Shown: positions 13,701-23,839 of the stretch, piece by piece | Layout of the letters: each line of letters opens with the position of its first letter | Position numbering within the stretch: the stretch's first letter is position 1 | Assembly: GCA_911728455.2 (NCBI GenBank) | Contig: OU452231.1 | Location: 3,256,236 to 3,320,235, forward strand | Length of the DNA stretch: 64,000 nucleotides | Direction: 5' to 3' | Origin: Marthasterias glacialis | Lineage: Eukaryota; Echinodermata; Asteroidea; Forcipulatida; Asteriidae | Made by a program: the position numbers and the translations under genes | The notes under the pieces: generated by a model | What the model saw: only the letters and a program-made list of their open reading frames with translations | Database searches by the model: none | What the model was told of the DNA's origin: nothing

Positions 13701-16700
13701 TCCAGAAGGTTCAAATATGCGTGAGATTTGCACCGTCTATAGTCCTTATTTTTGACTGCGAGAGGGCGCCCTTTGGGGGTAGATTGGGGGTCAAACCATA
13801 GAAATAGTGTGGTAAACCAGATGCAGTTAGATTTCTAATAAAACAGTTAATATACAACTTTTGAGTTTTGTTTTTTTCATTTGCAGTTTTACAATGTAAT
13901 CAGTGTGAGATATTTGCTTGAGAATTTGTACTTTTACTGTTTTGAAATATTGTTGTACTTTCAAAATGAAATTAGTATTGCGCCCTCTTGCTGTCAAAAA
14001 TACGGTCTATTGCTTTAATGTAACAGGACTATAGACTGTTCTGGCATGTAAATCAAACTGTGAGCATTGACCAATTGGCTCACGCCTTTTGGTCATGTGT
14101 CCTCGGTCAAACTCGGTCACACGTGCAGCGTAAACGCACACAAACTAAGGTGTGTGGGCGGGGCTTGTTGCCGAAGCCGGAACGGTCTATTGTAATGGCC
14201 AAGCTGCATTGATCAGAAGTGGGCGCTATTGTTAAATGTTGTGTACAATACTGGTAAGATGAAAAACGTACAATGTTCACAGATTTGCACATGATGGTCA
14301 TGGTGAAAAAGTTCCCTTGAAATATTTTTTGCTTGAAATGCTGTAGATTGTAGAAATGAGTAAAACAGTTAGTTTTGATCTCACGAGTCCAAAACCTGAT
14401 GCTTGAAAACAGTGGGGAAAAAAACACATTTCACTATTTTGTGTGACTCTTATGGCCGATTGAACTTTACCTTTCACAGGTTTGTTATAGACCTTTCTAT
14501 TGTTCATAAACAAACTGCGCTGGTTGGCTTGGACAGCCAAATGTAACTAAACGTTCAAGTCTTGATGACAGACGTTGTGACCAAACTCAACATTTTCGCG
14601 AAGTTTATATTTGAAGAAAATACATCCCGTTATTGGTCGGTTTGTTTCCAACAAATTCGAAACAATTTATGAATATTTGTGTGGCATTTTTGCAAACTGT
14701 GATTATCTGTTTTTGCTTTGCACTGATGGCTCCCCGTAGTTTCTCCATCTTGGTTGGCAAAAACTCGGGCTGTGACGTTGCAAAAGAAAGGTCTATTGCA
14801 TGTGTATGTTGGGTGAAATTAAGTGCAGATACTTGTCTCTTGACGTTTACCAGTATTGTCCATATGCTTTAAAAGCTGAATAAAAGAAACACATACAAAA
14901 TGCAAAGGTACTTGGAAATAACATATTGGTGATCTTTCTTTTTTGCTCTACCAGAAAGTAATGGACACCCTGAAACCTTTGAAGGTACCGAAGAAACCAA
15001 CAGGTCTTGCCAGTCCAACAGGCTTCGTACCTCTAGTACCAGCTGCTGACACGGGGGCAGCAGAGGCTGCCGTCACACCAGCCGCTGCTCTGGAGCCTCA
15101 GAAAGATGTCACTGTGCTCGCTCGGAGAACTCGAAAGTTACTTCATGTGAGTCGCATATTTATAAGTTGCAATCACTATAGAGAGTACTTAAAAAAAATG
15201 AATCAGAAAACGTCGCTGCATTTTAACATCAGCAGCAGTCCAGCATTCTCCTGAAGACGAGCATAGTATACTGTTCGAAATGTCGAGACCACACTGGCTC
15301 TTTTCGGAGCCACCACTCCTCCCAAAAGAGATTTTTACATGGTTGTACCCGCAAATTTTACTAGTTTACTAGTTATAGCTTCCTACCCTTCACACCATGC
15401 AAAGCTTCAAACATCACCTACAGAAAACATCAGTTCTGAATGGCGCCCCCATGAGCATTGAGGAAAATAACTATTAATAATGAATATTATTATAAGCAGT
15501 AGAGGGCGCTGTTCAAAGAAAAAGGTGTACAGGGTTGCATTGCTATTAAAGGAAATTGGTCAATAAATAAAAGTGTTGATGGTGTTGTAATGGTGATAGT
15601 AAAAATAAATCAGTATTGTTTTATATAACAGACAAACTAGTGGCAAACATGCTTTCTAGAGTGAGGTGTAGGTGACCATCTTTTTCGTTCATTCAACTGA
15701 ATGTGATCAAAGTGAGGCTTGGAGGCAAACCTAAGAGTGGTCCTTGCCCATAAATTGAGACTGAGGGCAGTTTTTGTCAATGTGTTTGTCATGACAATGG
15801 ATACTGTTACATTTAATATACTCAGTATCAATAAATTATTGATAATTGACTTGTACCATTTGCAGGAGTTGCATCTACTGAGTGCAAATCCAAGAGTAGT
15901 GGACATCACTCATCGCAAACCGGGCGTGGTGCCGGCCATTGATAAAGCCACACCCATTCATCAGCTTGTTGATAAGATGGCTAGGGTGCATCAACTCAAC
16001 ACCAGTATCACTCAGGTAAAGTAGTCACCATTTCTCAGAATAATATGGTATCCCTTTTACTGCGATGGTATAATAGTTTTTTATCCTATTGTCATGATTG
16101 TTGGTAACCAGTTGCCGCCATGATTCTTTTTTTTTTTTACCCGTCCCCCTGGCGGGATTCTTTTGGCAGAGTTGTTGAAATTTGTTTTTTTCTTTGAGGG
16201 TACCTCTGGCACAAAGAAACCCTGCCTTGACAATGCCAAGAGAACAACGATTCTCTTTATTGGATCGTCCGTTTTGTTTCTCGACCGAGAAAATGTCAAA
16301 TTCAGGCAGCGTGAATTGCAAAACATCGGCCGTTACATACGCCATAGGAGTGGCACTAAACACAGAACCATGGCTCGATTGCCGGCTCACTCTGACTTAC
16401 CTTCATTAAGCCGAAATACAATGAATGAACAATGGTGGAAGCCTCTTGATGCCTCATAATCCCCTTCTTGGAAGAAAAGGACAAATTTCTATAAATGGGG
16501 ATTATCACATTAGAAATCACCTCTCATTGACCACAAAATACGAGTAAAATCAATACTGTTTTTTTGCCTTGTGTGGGTAAAATGAAGCATTAGGCGGAGT
16601 GTGTATGGTCTACACAAGCTCCGTAGTTGAATGACCAGACGACCTTCGGTAGGGTGGTCCGAAATTACAGTGGCGTCTTAAGATGGCTTCCATTTCCAGG

Positions 16701-17201
16701 CAAGGGAAACATTTGCGTGTAATGACGTCATCCGATGTCAACTGGTTAAGAGACGTCATCATAATTTACTGATGTATATGGAGATAAATTTTTCACTTGT
16801 AACAATATTAAATTTAAACCCTAGCTCCAGACTGAGGTACAGAGCATAGTGTCAAGCCAACGCCCCGGTGCTAAGGCTAAAAGTGACTTTTCTGTCTTTC
16901 CATCTACGGACTTCTCCAAGGTAAGGCACCTTCTAAGTATTTGGGGTTATTTTGTTACGGTCTCTCTGTCACTTTCTGTGGACTGCTGTTTGAATCCTAC
17001 TCAGACCATTTTTGGTTTAATCGGTTCTTTGAGATTCACCACTGATGTTTCCTTTCCACGTAGGCTCAGAGTGAGAAAACAGAATGCCCATCTGTTGGTA
17101 CCCTGTCCATTCCTATCATTGGTGACCAGAAGCCATGTAGCTACGCAGTCAGCCTACGTCATGACCAGCTGCAGAAAGTTCACACCCAGCTTATAGCCTG
17201 A
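4800..17201 (+). CDS. DCTN1: Dynactin subunit 1 (p150-Glued), C-terminal part, 11 exons
   Basis: Exons: 4800-4899, 6105-6195, 7938-8066, 10057-10199, 10980-11161, 11858-11946, 13426-13497, 14955-15146, 15866-16015, 16825-16920, 17064-17201 (stop TGA 17199-17201). All junctions are GT-AG and phases agree throughout, giving 459 residues. Dynactin subunit 1 is the large arm of the dynactin complex, the activator of cytoplasmic dynein on microtubules. The visible part corresponds to the C-terminal third: a helical segment (EGEYDSNVPP), the second coiled coil (SELKELKRQLKLK onward through LEREKLELKQRL), a Ser/Thr/Pro/Gly linker, the VVDITHRKPG block, SSQRPGAKAKSDF, and the terminal HDQLQKVHTQLIA. 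Order and motifs match vertebrate DCTN1 C-terminal sequence as I know it. The N-terminal CAP-Gly and first coiled-coil exons are not in the window. It runs convergently towards the PCED1 gene. Identification is firm; exon edges are inferred from splice consensus. Confidence 0.95.
4951..5309. repeat. MITE with AAGCCCCAGCTCAACATTGG termini, copy 1
   Basis: The left end AAGCCCCAGCTCAACATTGG is mirrored by CCAATGTTGAGCCGGGGCTT at the right end. A sister copy, inverted internally, lies at 38496-38837. The element is non-coding and sits in a DCTN1 intron just after an exon. Confidence 0.8.
5405..5640 (+). repeat. tRNA-derived repeat in partial tandem
   Basis: Two to three imperfect units of about 110 bp each contain a B-box-like GGTTCAAATCCC followed by TACCAAGCTGGTC and GAAGGTGTGTTTGACAAGGTGCCATGC. 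This looks like a SINE head that has been partly duplicated. No cloverleaf can be drawn, so it is not a tRNA gene. Confidence 0.5.
6525..6715. repeat. Degenerate GGTTGATTTTGATGG tandem repeat
   Basis: About four diverged units contain GGTTGATTTTGATGGAGTTG and TTGGTCTTTCAGC. A related block lies at about 36875-37110, so this is a dispersed minisatellite-like family. It lies in a DCTN1 intron. Confidence 0.5.
8155..8335 (-). repeat. tRNA-headed SINE fragment (- strand)
   Basis: The - strand has a tRNA-like B box (GGGTTCGAATCCCA) at about 8232-8250 and, further down, a segment (TCCTGCGGG, then a CAGTGC stretch) shared with the block at 23541-23725. The neighbouring long poly-T at 8099-8146 would be the A-rich tail of a - strand or nested insertion. 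Confidence 0.5.
8409..8522. repeat. MITE with GTGGATTTCACAAA termini, copy 1
   Basis: The element is bounded by GTGGATTTCACAAAACTAGTC and, inverted, CTAGCGCTTTGTGAAATGCAC. A second copy lies at 40029-40140 with the same ends and internal CTAGTC/GACTAG alternation. It is non-coding. Confidence 0.75.
8604..9050. repeat. Non-autonomous DNA element with AATAGACCGATGCATTAAGCC termini
   Basis: Terminal inverted repeats of about 21 bp: AATAGACCGATGCATTAAGCC at the left and GGCTTAATGGATCGGTCTATT at the right. A diverged copy lies at 29623-29862. The internal open frame of 69 codons (8663-8872) has no recognisable domain and I do not call it a gene. Confidence 0.75.
10405..10578. repeat. MITE with AGGCCCGTTTCAAACGTC termini
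   Basis: A 174-bp element in a DCTN1 intron. The left AGGCCCGTTTCAAACGTC matches the inverted right end GACATTTGAAATGGGCCT, with CGGCAGGGC-type repeats inside. It is non-coding. Confidence 0.7.
11307..11817. repeat. MITE with AGGGTACATTCAGACACAGTAC termini
   Basis: Left AGGGTACATTCAGACACAGT and inverted right GTACGGTGTATGAACGACCT define a roughly 510-bp element in a DCTN1 intron. The interior repeats ACCAGAACCGGTCTAA in both orientations. No coding frame is supported. Confidence 0.65.
12236..12682. repeat. MITE with TAAGCTGCGTTTGCATTGG termini
   Basis: Left TAAGCTGCGTTTGCATTGGA and inverted right TCCAATGTGAACACGGCTT, with degenerate CGGTTAGTTTACC repeats within. It lies in a DCTN1 intron and is non-coding. 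Confidence 0.6.
14031..14191. repeat. MITE with ATAGACTGTTCTGGC termini
   Basis: Left ATAGACTGTTCTGGC against inverted right GCCGGAACGGTCTAT, about 160 bp. It is one of several elements sharing the (A)ATAGACC end. Confidence 0.6.
14486..14798. repeat. MITE with ATAGACCTTTC termini
   Basis: Left TATAGACCTTTCTATTG and inverted right GCAAAAGAAAGGTCTATTG bound a 313-bp non-coding element immediately upstream of DCTN1 exon 8. Confidence 0.6.
15225..15420 (+). repeat. Histone-stem-loop repeat, copy 2
   Basis: CAGCATTCTCCTGAAGACGAG, a hairpin arm pair and GAAATGTCGAGACC are followed by GGCTCTTTTCGGAGCC at 15296-15311, which is the histone-type stem-loop with one A-to-G change that keeps a U-G closing pair. 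Then come ACCACTCC, the AAAAGAGAT block and the common tail to CATGCAAAGCTTC. The element starts about 80 bp after DCTN1 exon 8. Its 5' part extends further left than copy 1 and matches the - strand copy at 19895-20010. Confidence 0.75.
16104..16749. repeat. TAACCAGTTGCCGCC DNA element, copy 1 (about 650 bp)
   Basis: It starts GGTAACCAGTTGCCGCC and ends in the inverted form AACTGGTTAAG. The interior (poly-T, then GACAATGCCAAGAGAA, TCGACCGAGAAAATG, AACAATGGTGGAAGCC) is shared with 17361-17967 and 44487-45131. Overlapping frames of 75-121 codons inside are not conserved between copies, so it is a non-autonomous transposon. Confidence 0.85.
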
Positions 17202-17360
17202 TAGGACTACGAGTCATCGCGCATCAGTTAACTATTGCAAGTATTGCCATGCTAATCATGAAGTGTTGTAGTCTAGATATAATTATACAGTAAGATTTCA
17301 ACTTCTCATGGGAAATCGGGAGCTTTATTTCCTCAGGGTATTTTCCTCATTGAGATGTTC

Positions 17361-17967
17361 TTAAACCAGTTGCCGCTGGGATTCTTTTTTGTTGTTGTCC
17401 CGTCCCCCTGGAGGGACTCTTTTGGTGGAATTGCCAGAATCTTTTTCTTTGAGGGTACTGCTGACTTGACAATACCAAGGGAATGAAGATTCTCTTAATT
17501 GGATCGTCCGTTTTGTTTTCTCGACCCAGAAAATTCAAAACATCAGCCGTTACCTACAGCATAGGAGTGTTACTAAACAAGGAACCATGGCTCGATTGCC
17601 GGCTCACTCTGACTTGCCTGCATTGAGCCGAAATACAATGAATGAACAATGGTGGAAACCTCTTGATGCCTCGTAATCCCCTTCTTGGAACAAAAAGACG
17701 AAGTTCTATAATTGGGGATTACGCAAAAACCACCTCTCAATGGCCGGAAAATGCCAATATATTCAAGACCTTTTGTTTTTCCTTGTGTGGGTGAAACAAA
17801 GCGGTAGATGGCGTATGTGTGGTCTGTGCATGCTCCGCAGTTGAATGACAGGATGACCTTTACTCCGGTAGTCTGAAATTACATGATAGCATCCTTACAA
17901 AGCTTCTGTTTTCAGGCAGGGGAAACATTTGTGTGTGTGTTCACGCCATCCGGCGCCTACTGGTTAA
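17361..17967. repeat. TAACCAGTTGCCGC DNA element, copy 2
   Basis: Same family as 16104-16749, in the same orientation, about 160 bp beyond the DCTN1 stop codon and therefore probably inside or next to its 3' UTR. It ends with CGCCTACTGGTTAAAG. It carries small deletions relative to copies 1 and 3. Confidence 0.85.
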
Positions 17968-18401
17968 AGAAGATAACGTCTTCTTACAGACATTCAGGTA
18001 CCCTCAAAGATTCAACCTAGGAATACATTTAGGCTAGATTAGTGAAAGAATTGGACTAGGTGTGTGCTAAATTATCAAGTCAGTTGTCAAAATGTCCCAA
18101 CTCAGTTTAGTTTGGACAATTTCTTTTTAAATATATTTGCTGGTTTTAAATTTTCATTTTGCCTGAAATAACATAGCGGATAAGATTTCACATGTATTTA
18201 TGTGGCTTTACACATGGCATGTTTTATTTAGAAATGTTATCAGGACTTTTTTTGAATTTGGAACAAAGTTTCTCTTTTTGGGTATTTCAGGGTTGTACAT
18301 TTTATTTTTGTTTTGAGTCCTAACGATTTTTTCCAATTACATGCAATTGGTGAAACATCAAGTAAATCTTATATACACATTTTAGACTGGCAATGAGGTC
18401 A

Positions 18402-18845
18402 CTAGTACATGCCTATGCATCCCGAGGGACTGTGAGTGACCAGAAGAGGGTCCTATTTCCCCCCCGAGGCCGAAGGCCAAGGGAAAGAGGACCGTCTTCT
18501 GGGGATGTCGTGGCCAAGTGGTCTAGTACGACGGGCGCAAATTCTGTAATACAGAATGTGGGTTCGAATCCTGGCCTGGTCGGTCAAGACACTTGTTTCC
18601 TTGAGAAAGGCTCTTTATCATAATTGCTTCTCTCCACCGAGGAGTAAAAGCGGTACCGGTGAGAACCGGGGAGTAACTGAGATAGATTGGCATCCTGTCC
18701 AGGGGGAATAGAAATATTCTCAGTCGTTTAATGCCAAGGAAACCAGATCTAAACACCGGCCTGATGAGCCATTGGCTCAGGATAGACTTTACTTTTACTT
18801 ACTTACTGGTCACTCACAGGCCCGAGGGGTGCATGGACATGCACT
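18402..18845 (+). repeat. Inverted-repeat element with a nested tRNA-headed SINE
   Basis: The outer element is bounded by CCCGAGGGACTGTGAGTGAC at about 18420 and its inverse GTCACTCACAGGCCCGAGG at about 18807. A SINE is nested inside from about 18506 to 18790. Its head has A- and B-box-like segments (GTGGCCAAGTGGTCTAG, GGGTTCGAATCCTGG) followed by CAAGACACTTG. The head resembles a tRNA for a long-variable-arm amino acid but lacks a paired acceptor stem. Confidence 0.65.
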
Positions 18846-18849
18846 CGTG

Positions 18850-19890
18850 ACTGAATTGCCAGTCCATATGTGTTTTATAACACACCTCAGTCAACGAAGA
18901 AGAACAAAATATATAAAATATTTTACAAATCTCAGTGTGTTTTTTTTTTTAGCTGAATTGTTTATATTCAACAATTAACTCATGAGCAATTCAACATGAA
19001 CACTTCAACGATTGAAGGAATGCTTTTAAATTCCCTAGATTCAGTTGTTTGTTCACTTTAAGTTGCTGTTCACTGTTCATACCATGAGAGGGTGCTGTAA
19101 CCAGTCAAAATGTTTAAGTATAGTGCCCTGTTCTGGAACCATTTCCCTCAAATTATGCGTGCACATAGTCTTGTCACATGTCTAGTTCTCGGTGGTGCAA
19201 ATCTCGTGCAGTTGCTTGTATAAGTTAACCCCACGTGACTGTGTTTCAGCCAACCAGAATACAGAACCAGCAAGGTGTGTTATAAAGTAAAATAAAGATG
19301 AGGCTAAAATTGAACTCTTTAGGGACTATTCTGGCATGTATGCCACCTCCAAAATAAATACCTAAATTAATCAAATGAAATGTTAAAAAATATAATTCAA
19401 CAATTTGCATTGTTTTAGCTTTAGAAATTGAGAAGCTTTTAAACACCAATAACTAATCCAAGTTAATAAGTATAAAAATGTCCAGTATTTCTGTTAGGGT
19501 TAATGTATTAAATAACTGTATGCATTATCATGTTGTGGGAAAAGTGGCTTTATCTACGATCAATTGGTCAGCGTTTATTAAAAATCAACATTACTCAAGT
19601 TGGATTTGATCCTGTGAGCTCCAGGTTAACTTTAAAAGCTTGGTTTGAAATGGTGTTTTGGGGGATTTAATTCATTTTTTTTATCAATCTATGATCAGTG
19701 ATTTGTGCAATACACACAGATGGGATAACTTAAGTATCATCTAATACCAAGTTTCTACTGGAGAAGGTTAAACTAGATTATTGAAAAATGTCTTTTCTTA
19801 ATCAGAGTCTGATTAGCTTCCGTAAACTTTAGAAACTCTAAAGCCATTAGCCTATAGGAAGTAACTATTACTATTTAATTTGTGGGTTCA
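18850..19890. other. AT-rich intergenic stretch, nothing recognised
   Basis: No exon, RNA or repeat boundary could be supported. An AATAAA at 19291-19296 is a possible polyadenylation signal for DCTN1, but nothing ties it to that gene. Confidence 0.35.
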
Positions 19891-19894
19891 ATCC

Positions 19895-20010
19895 ATGGGA
19901 GGAGTGTTGGCTCTGAAAAGAGCCGTTGTGGTCTCGTCGTTTCAAACAGTGTACTCTTCTCGTCCTCAGGAGAATGCTAGACTGCCGATGATGTCGAGGC
20001 TTAATTAGGG
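19895..20010 (-). repeat. Histone-stem-loop repeat, copy 3 (- strand)
   Basis: Read on the - strand: GCATTCTCCTGAGGACGAG, then GAAACGACGAGACC, then GGCTCTTTTCAGAGCC (19924 down to 19909), preceded by ACAAC and followed by CAACACTCCTCC. The stem-loop is intact. The hammerhead-like core is damaged (GAC instead of GTC). The 5' flank (CATCATCGGCAGTCTAGC) matches the flank of copy 2. Confidence 0.7.
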
Positions 20011-20661
20011 ACTGCTAGAGTCCATTCTTAGGGTGAAAGACGCAGGCTTGTCACCATTACCCGTTGGCCGTTTTCGTGGCACAAAAGATCATGTACATGT
20101 TCATGTACAAGGGTACATGAAACAAGTCGCCTTTCTTACTGCGAGAGATACCCGACAGCGTTTTTTTTCCCCGACAAGCCTGTTTCTTTAAGATTCATCA
20201 AATCTTATAATTACATTCTATGAATAGACCAGGAAAATCAAAAAAGACAAAGCTCAGAGTAAGGTTATTCCAGTGAATTAAAACTCAAGCTCAAGTTAAA
20301 AAGAAACGTTCTCAATTTTCTCATTTGATGCGTCATGAATTAACAGCTACAAGACATTGCTATGACTTACATGTATGCATATTTGTAAGCAAATATATTG
20401 ATAGAAGGGGCCTTGTCACTCCAGGCAATTGCATACAGCTGCTTAAGAACAAAAAAGTAGCTAAGCACAAAAACATTTTGCTTACCAGAATGAGTTTACC
20501 AGCCCCAAAACATGTCACATGTACCTTCTGTCACTGGTATCCTGCTTTTTTTTTGCTTGGCCTAAATTGATAAAGCAATATTTTCCGCTGATGCAAAAGT
20601 TATGAAATTGGGCCCTGACAATGTTTGTAGGCAGTGCGTTAAGAACACTTTGGCAGCTCAA

Positions 20662-20957
20662 GTACAGAGCTCTGGAAGCGCCATCAGACTTGTTGAGATA
20701 ATTATCGCAGGGTGATGACATCATAAATGTAAGATGACGATATCCTGAGAGAATTTATCTTGGTATAACATCTTGAAAGTAGGATGTCGTCTTGGAAGTT
20801 GACATCTTATTTCCATGGTGACTACATCTTAATTTGGGATGTCATCATCCCGAGATAAATTATCTCAGAATGTCGTTGTCTTAATTAGATAATGTCATCA
20901 TCCTGCAGTAAATCTCAGAATCTCAACAAGTCGGATGGCACTTCCAGAGCTCCGTAC
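20662..20957. repeat. MITE with GTACAGAGCTCTGGAAG termini
   Basis: A 296-bp element. Left GTACAGAGCTCTGGAAGCGCC and inverted right GGCACTTCCAGAGCTCCGTAC pair almost fully over about 40 bp. Internal ATGTCATCATCC/GATGACATC repeats extend the fold. Confidence 0.8.
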
Positions 20958-21656
20958 ACCGAGAAAGTTGAAATGTGAAGACAGCCTTGAACAGGTTGCC
21001 TGTAAATAGACCCTTCCCATGAAATTTGTAGATTCCACATCACGCATGCGCACTAACACTACTGGTGGGCAAAATGAGGGAACATCGCACCTTTTTGTGT
21101 AGGGCTAATGGTGGCGTGACCCACCCGCGTTTGTGCGTCTGCCTAGTGCGTCTGCCTAGTCTGCACGCATGCGCGAATGCGTCATTTGCATATTTCATGG
21201 GAAAGGCGAATTGCCACATGTGACATGGCCCTCTTTATGACACTGGTGTATTTGATGTCTAAATAAAGTAGAAATGCTTTTGCTGAGAGTAGAAATGTAT
21301 TTGTTGATCAGTTTATTTTCATGCAGCAGTGAAACAAGGGTATAATTTTGGGGGTTGGGGTGCACCATTTTTTCTAGGGGGACACTTTTGGGCATTCAAA
21401 CAGTACTTTGCTTTTTTCCTATACAAGCTCTTTTCCGATGCTCTCGTCATGCCGTTTACTATTTTTTATAAGAAAATGGGACCCAGAGGTAACAGAATAC
21501 ATTGTCTGCATGTAAAGAGAAAATAAGTTTTAAAACATTGACATTACTACATAAAAGCTTATAAAATGTAACATTTTATGTGGGTGATTTTTTAATCTCA
21601 AAAGTCCAGATTTGAAATGGTGGGGGGGGGGAACAGAGACATCACTAGCCTATTTG

Positions 21657-22220
21657 AGATACGGTGGACTAGTCTGGTTCCCTGACCAAAGATTCCCTGA
21701 CGACTCTTGTTAAAAATCTTAGGTCAGTCATCATCCAAAGGTGTACATAGATTATGACGCAATATATAAATATTCATTACTTGTCACCAACGGTGGACGA
21801 TGTCATTGGATGATGACGGGCTTTGTATACGTTCAAAAAGCCTGGAATAATCAGTCTGTAAAAATGTTACAAATATATTCAAATATAGTGTTGAATTTGT
21901 TGGGGGAAAAAAAAGAAAAAGAAAAACTATAATGGGATGTGTCTGCGAAATTTTTGAATTTTTATCAACAAAAGAAATGCCCGACCATCAACGACACTGT
22001 CCGAATGTTGACGACAACGAGTTCGGAGCATATTTTCGGAAAAGGAGGAATTCCTCCTTTTTTGTCACGTGACATTTGGGTGATGCCTAAAATCGACAGA
22101 GAATAGTCAGAGATTTTTTGGTCTGGGAACCGGACTAATGGTGGACAGTATAGGAGTGCACCGTTTGGTTCGGGTGTATACAAACTTTACCCAAACCAAT
22201 AGTATTGTCCACCATATCTT
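21657..22220. repeat. Inverted-repeat element with GATACGGTGGAC termini
   Basis: The outer ends are GAGATACGGTGGAC and GTCCACCATATCTT. A second internal pairing (GTCTGGTTCCCTGACC with GGTCTGGGAACCGGAC) lies further in. It probably represents an element with a later internal insertion near the right end. Confidence 0.6.
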
Positions 22221-22317
22221 AAAATGGCTTATGGGCGTGGGGGGGGGGGGGGGACACTAGCCCTCCCTTAATAACGCCACTATTTTCGTGTAGATGATTA
22301 GGCTTTTATGTAATCTG

Positions 22318-22417
22318 AGGCTGTGTCCAAATTAGCGACTGTGGCTTGGTCATTATATTAGGATACAAATAGCAACACCCTTAGCAACAGCCACAGCCAC
22401 TGATTTGGACGTGGCCT
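22318..22417. repeat. 100-bp MITE with AGGCTGTGTCCAAATTAGCG termini, copy 1
   Basis: AGGCTGTGTCCAAATTAGCG at the left, with the inverted CTGATTTGGACGTGGCCT at the right. A second copy starts only about 20 bp downstream. Both lie close to the likely 3' end of the PCED1 transcript. Confidence 0.75.
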
Positions 22418-22438
22418 CAAATAAAAAGATACATATAC

Positions 22439-22530
22439 AGGCTGTGTCAAAATTAGCGGCTGTGGCTTGATCATTATATTAACATGCATTGAAGCATCTA
22501 GGAGAACCATACCAATTTGGACATAGCCTT
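22439..22530. repeat. MITE with AGGCTGTGTCAAAATTAGCG termini, copy 2
   Basis: Same family as the neighbour at 22318-22417: left AGGCTGTGTCAAAATTAGCG and inverted right CCAATTTGGACATAGCCT. The interior TCATTATATTA is shared with copy 1. Confidence 0.75.
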
Positions 22531-22614
22531 AATTAAAGTACAACAGATAAATGTGGACAAATATACAGGGACAGCCACAGGAACCACTCAAAACAAACCA
22601 TTCAAAATGAGCGC

Positions 22615-23839
22615 TTTGTTCAAATTTTTATTCAAACTGTAACTTCAGAAGTATGCTAGAGTGAATTTCAAGATAACATTTCTGTGTTGACACATTGGGA
22701 ACAATTTACGTACAGAAAGAATGCTGCAGGCAATTTCCAGCTGTACTTTTATTCAAAGGATTTAACATCAGTATAAACAATAACAGCTCCTGTGTAACTC
22801 CAGACTATTGGATATAACATGTACAAAAGCAAAACTTTTTGTTAGTCACAAAATTGTCTTCAACAACATTATGCAATTACACCACATACATTATAGTACT
22901 TACTTCATAAAACAAATACATGTAATAACAATCCTTTGGTACTTTATCTTTGGGTTTTTGTTTACAGAAAAACGGCAGCATTCACACATTTTGTTTTGTC
23001 TCAGTAAACATACATGTAACTGTCACATACAGCCTTGACAAATGCTACAAAATGAAAAAGGTCTGCAATTGACAAATGAGGTACAAACAAAAATCTGGAA
23101 AGTGCAAAGTATAACAAAATGTAAACTTGTGTATTTTACAATGGGAGACTTTGGACTTTCCATATGTGCGATTTAGTTGACACAATGAATACAAAAATAT
23201 ACATTTAACAAAAACTTTAAACCAGTGAGCATATAAAAGATAAACTTATTTCTACTAATGGCAGCAACTTGGCGAGACATCATTGAAAATAAATAAAAAA
23301 ATACATTTAACAAAAGAAACTATAAACTAGTGAATACATAAAAGATAAACTTATTTTTAATGGCAGCAAATTGGCCAGACATCATTGCAACTTTTTCCTT
23401 AACATTATGCTATTGCCACAAACTATATTTACTGGGGATAAGTTTCACTGCAAAGTGACTTGGCATTCATCTTTGGGCCTAGATTTAGCTAGTGCAGAGG
23501 TTTTCAATAACAAGGTACTTCTATGATTTCTGTTTTTAACCAAAAGCACTGTGTACTCAGTGTAAAAAGCACTGTGTACTCAGTGTAAAAAGCACTGTGT
23601 ACTCAGTGTAAAAAGCACTGTGTACTCAGTGTAAAAAGCACTGTGTACTCAGTGTAAAAAGCACTGTGTACTCAGTACTTTCCGAAGTCCTGTTGAAAAA
23701 CAATCCGCAGACACATTCCACTAAAGGAATATATGCGTATGATGTTTACCATGGCAAATTTGGCCCCCTTCAATTGTCATTTAGCACTGTCTTCATTTGC
23801 TGAGCGTCTACACATTGAACTGGACTCTCTCTCCTTTAT
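22615..23839 (-). other. Probable 3' UTR of the PCED1-like gene
   Basis: The region follows the - strand stop codon. Candidate AATAAA signals (read as TTTATT on the + strand) lie at 22748-22753 and 22627-22632. The sequence is AT-rich with no supported frame; the exact cleavage site cannot be read from sequence. It contains the 23-bp tandem array at 23541-23678. Confidence 0.5.
23541..23725. repeat. Six-copy 23-bp tandem array expanded from a SINE head
   Basis: Six near-identical 23-bp units (AAAAAGCACTGTGTACTCAG plus TGT) run from 23541 to 23678. The last unit continues into ACTTTCCGAAGTCCTG and a segment with counterparts at 8160-8260. The array is therefore a local expansion of one part of a dispersed SINE-like repeat, lying in the probable PCED1 3' UTR. 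Confidence 0.85.

Noticed and set aside
16025-16459. Several frames of 75-121 codons after DCTN1 exon 9
   Set aside because: They lie inside the 650-bp repeat and are not conserved in its other copies.
18506-18580. Leu/Ser-type tRNA gene
   Set aside because: Only internal promoter boxes are conserved. It is the head of a SINE with a body and relatives at 48452.
23541-23678. CRISPR-like array
   Set aside because: The 23-bp units are contiguous without spacers, and the context is an animal 3' UTR.
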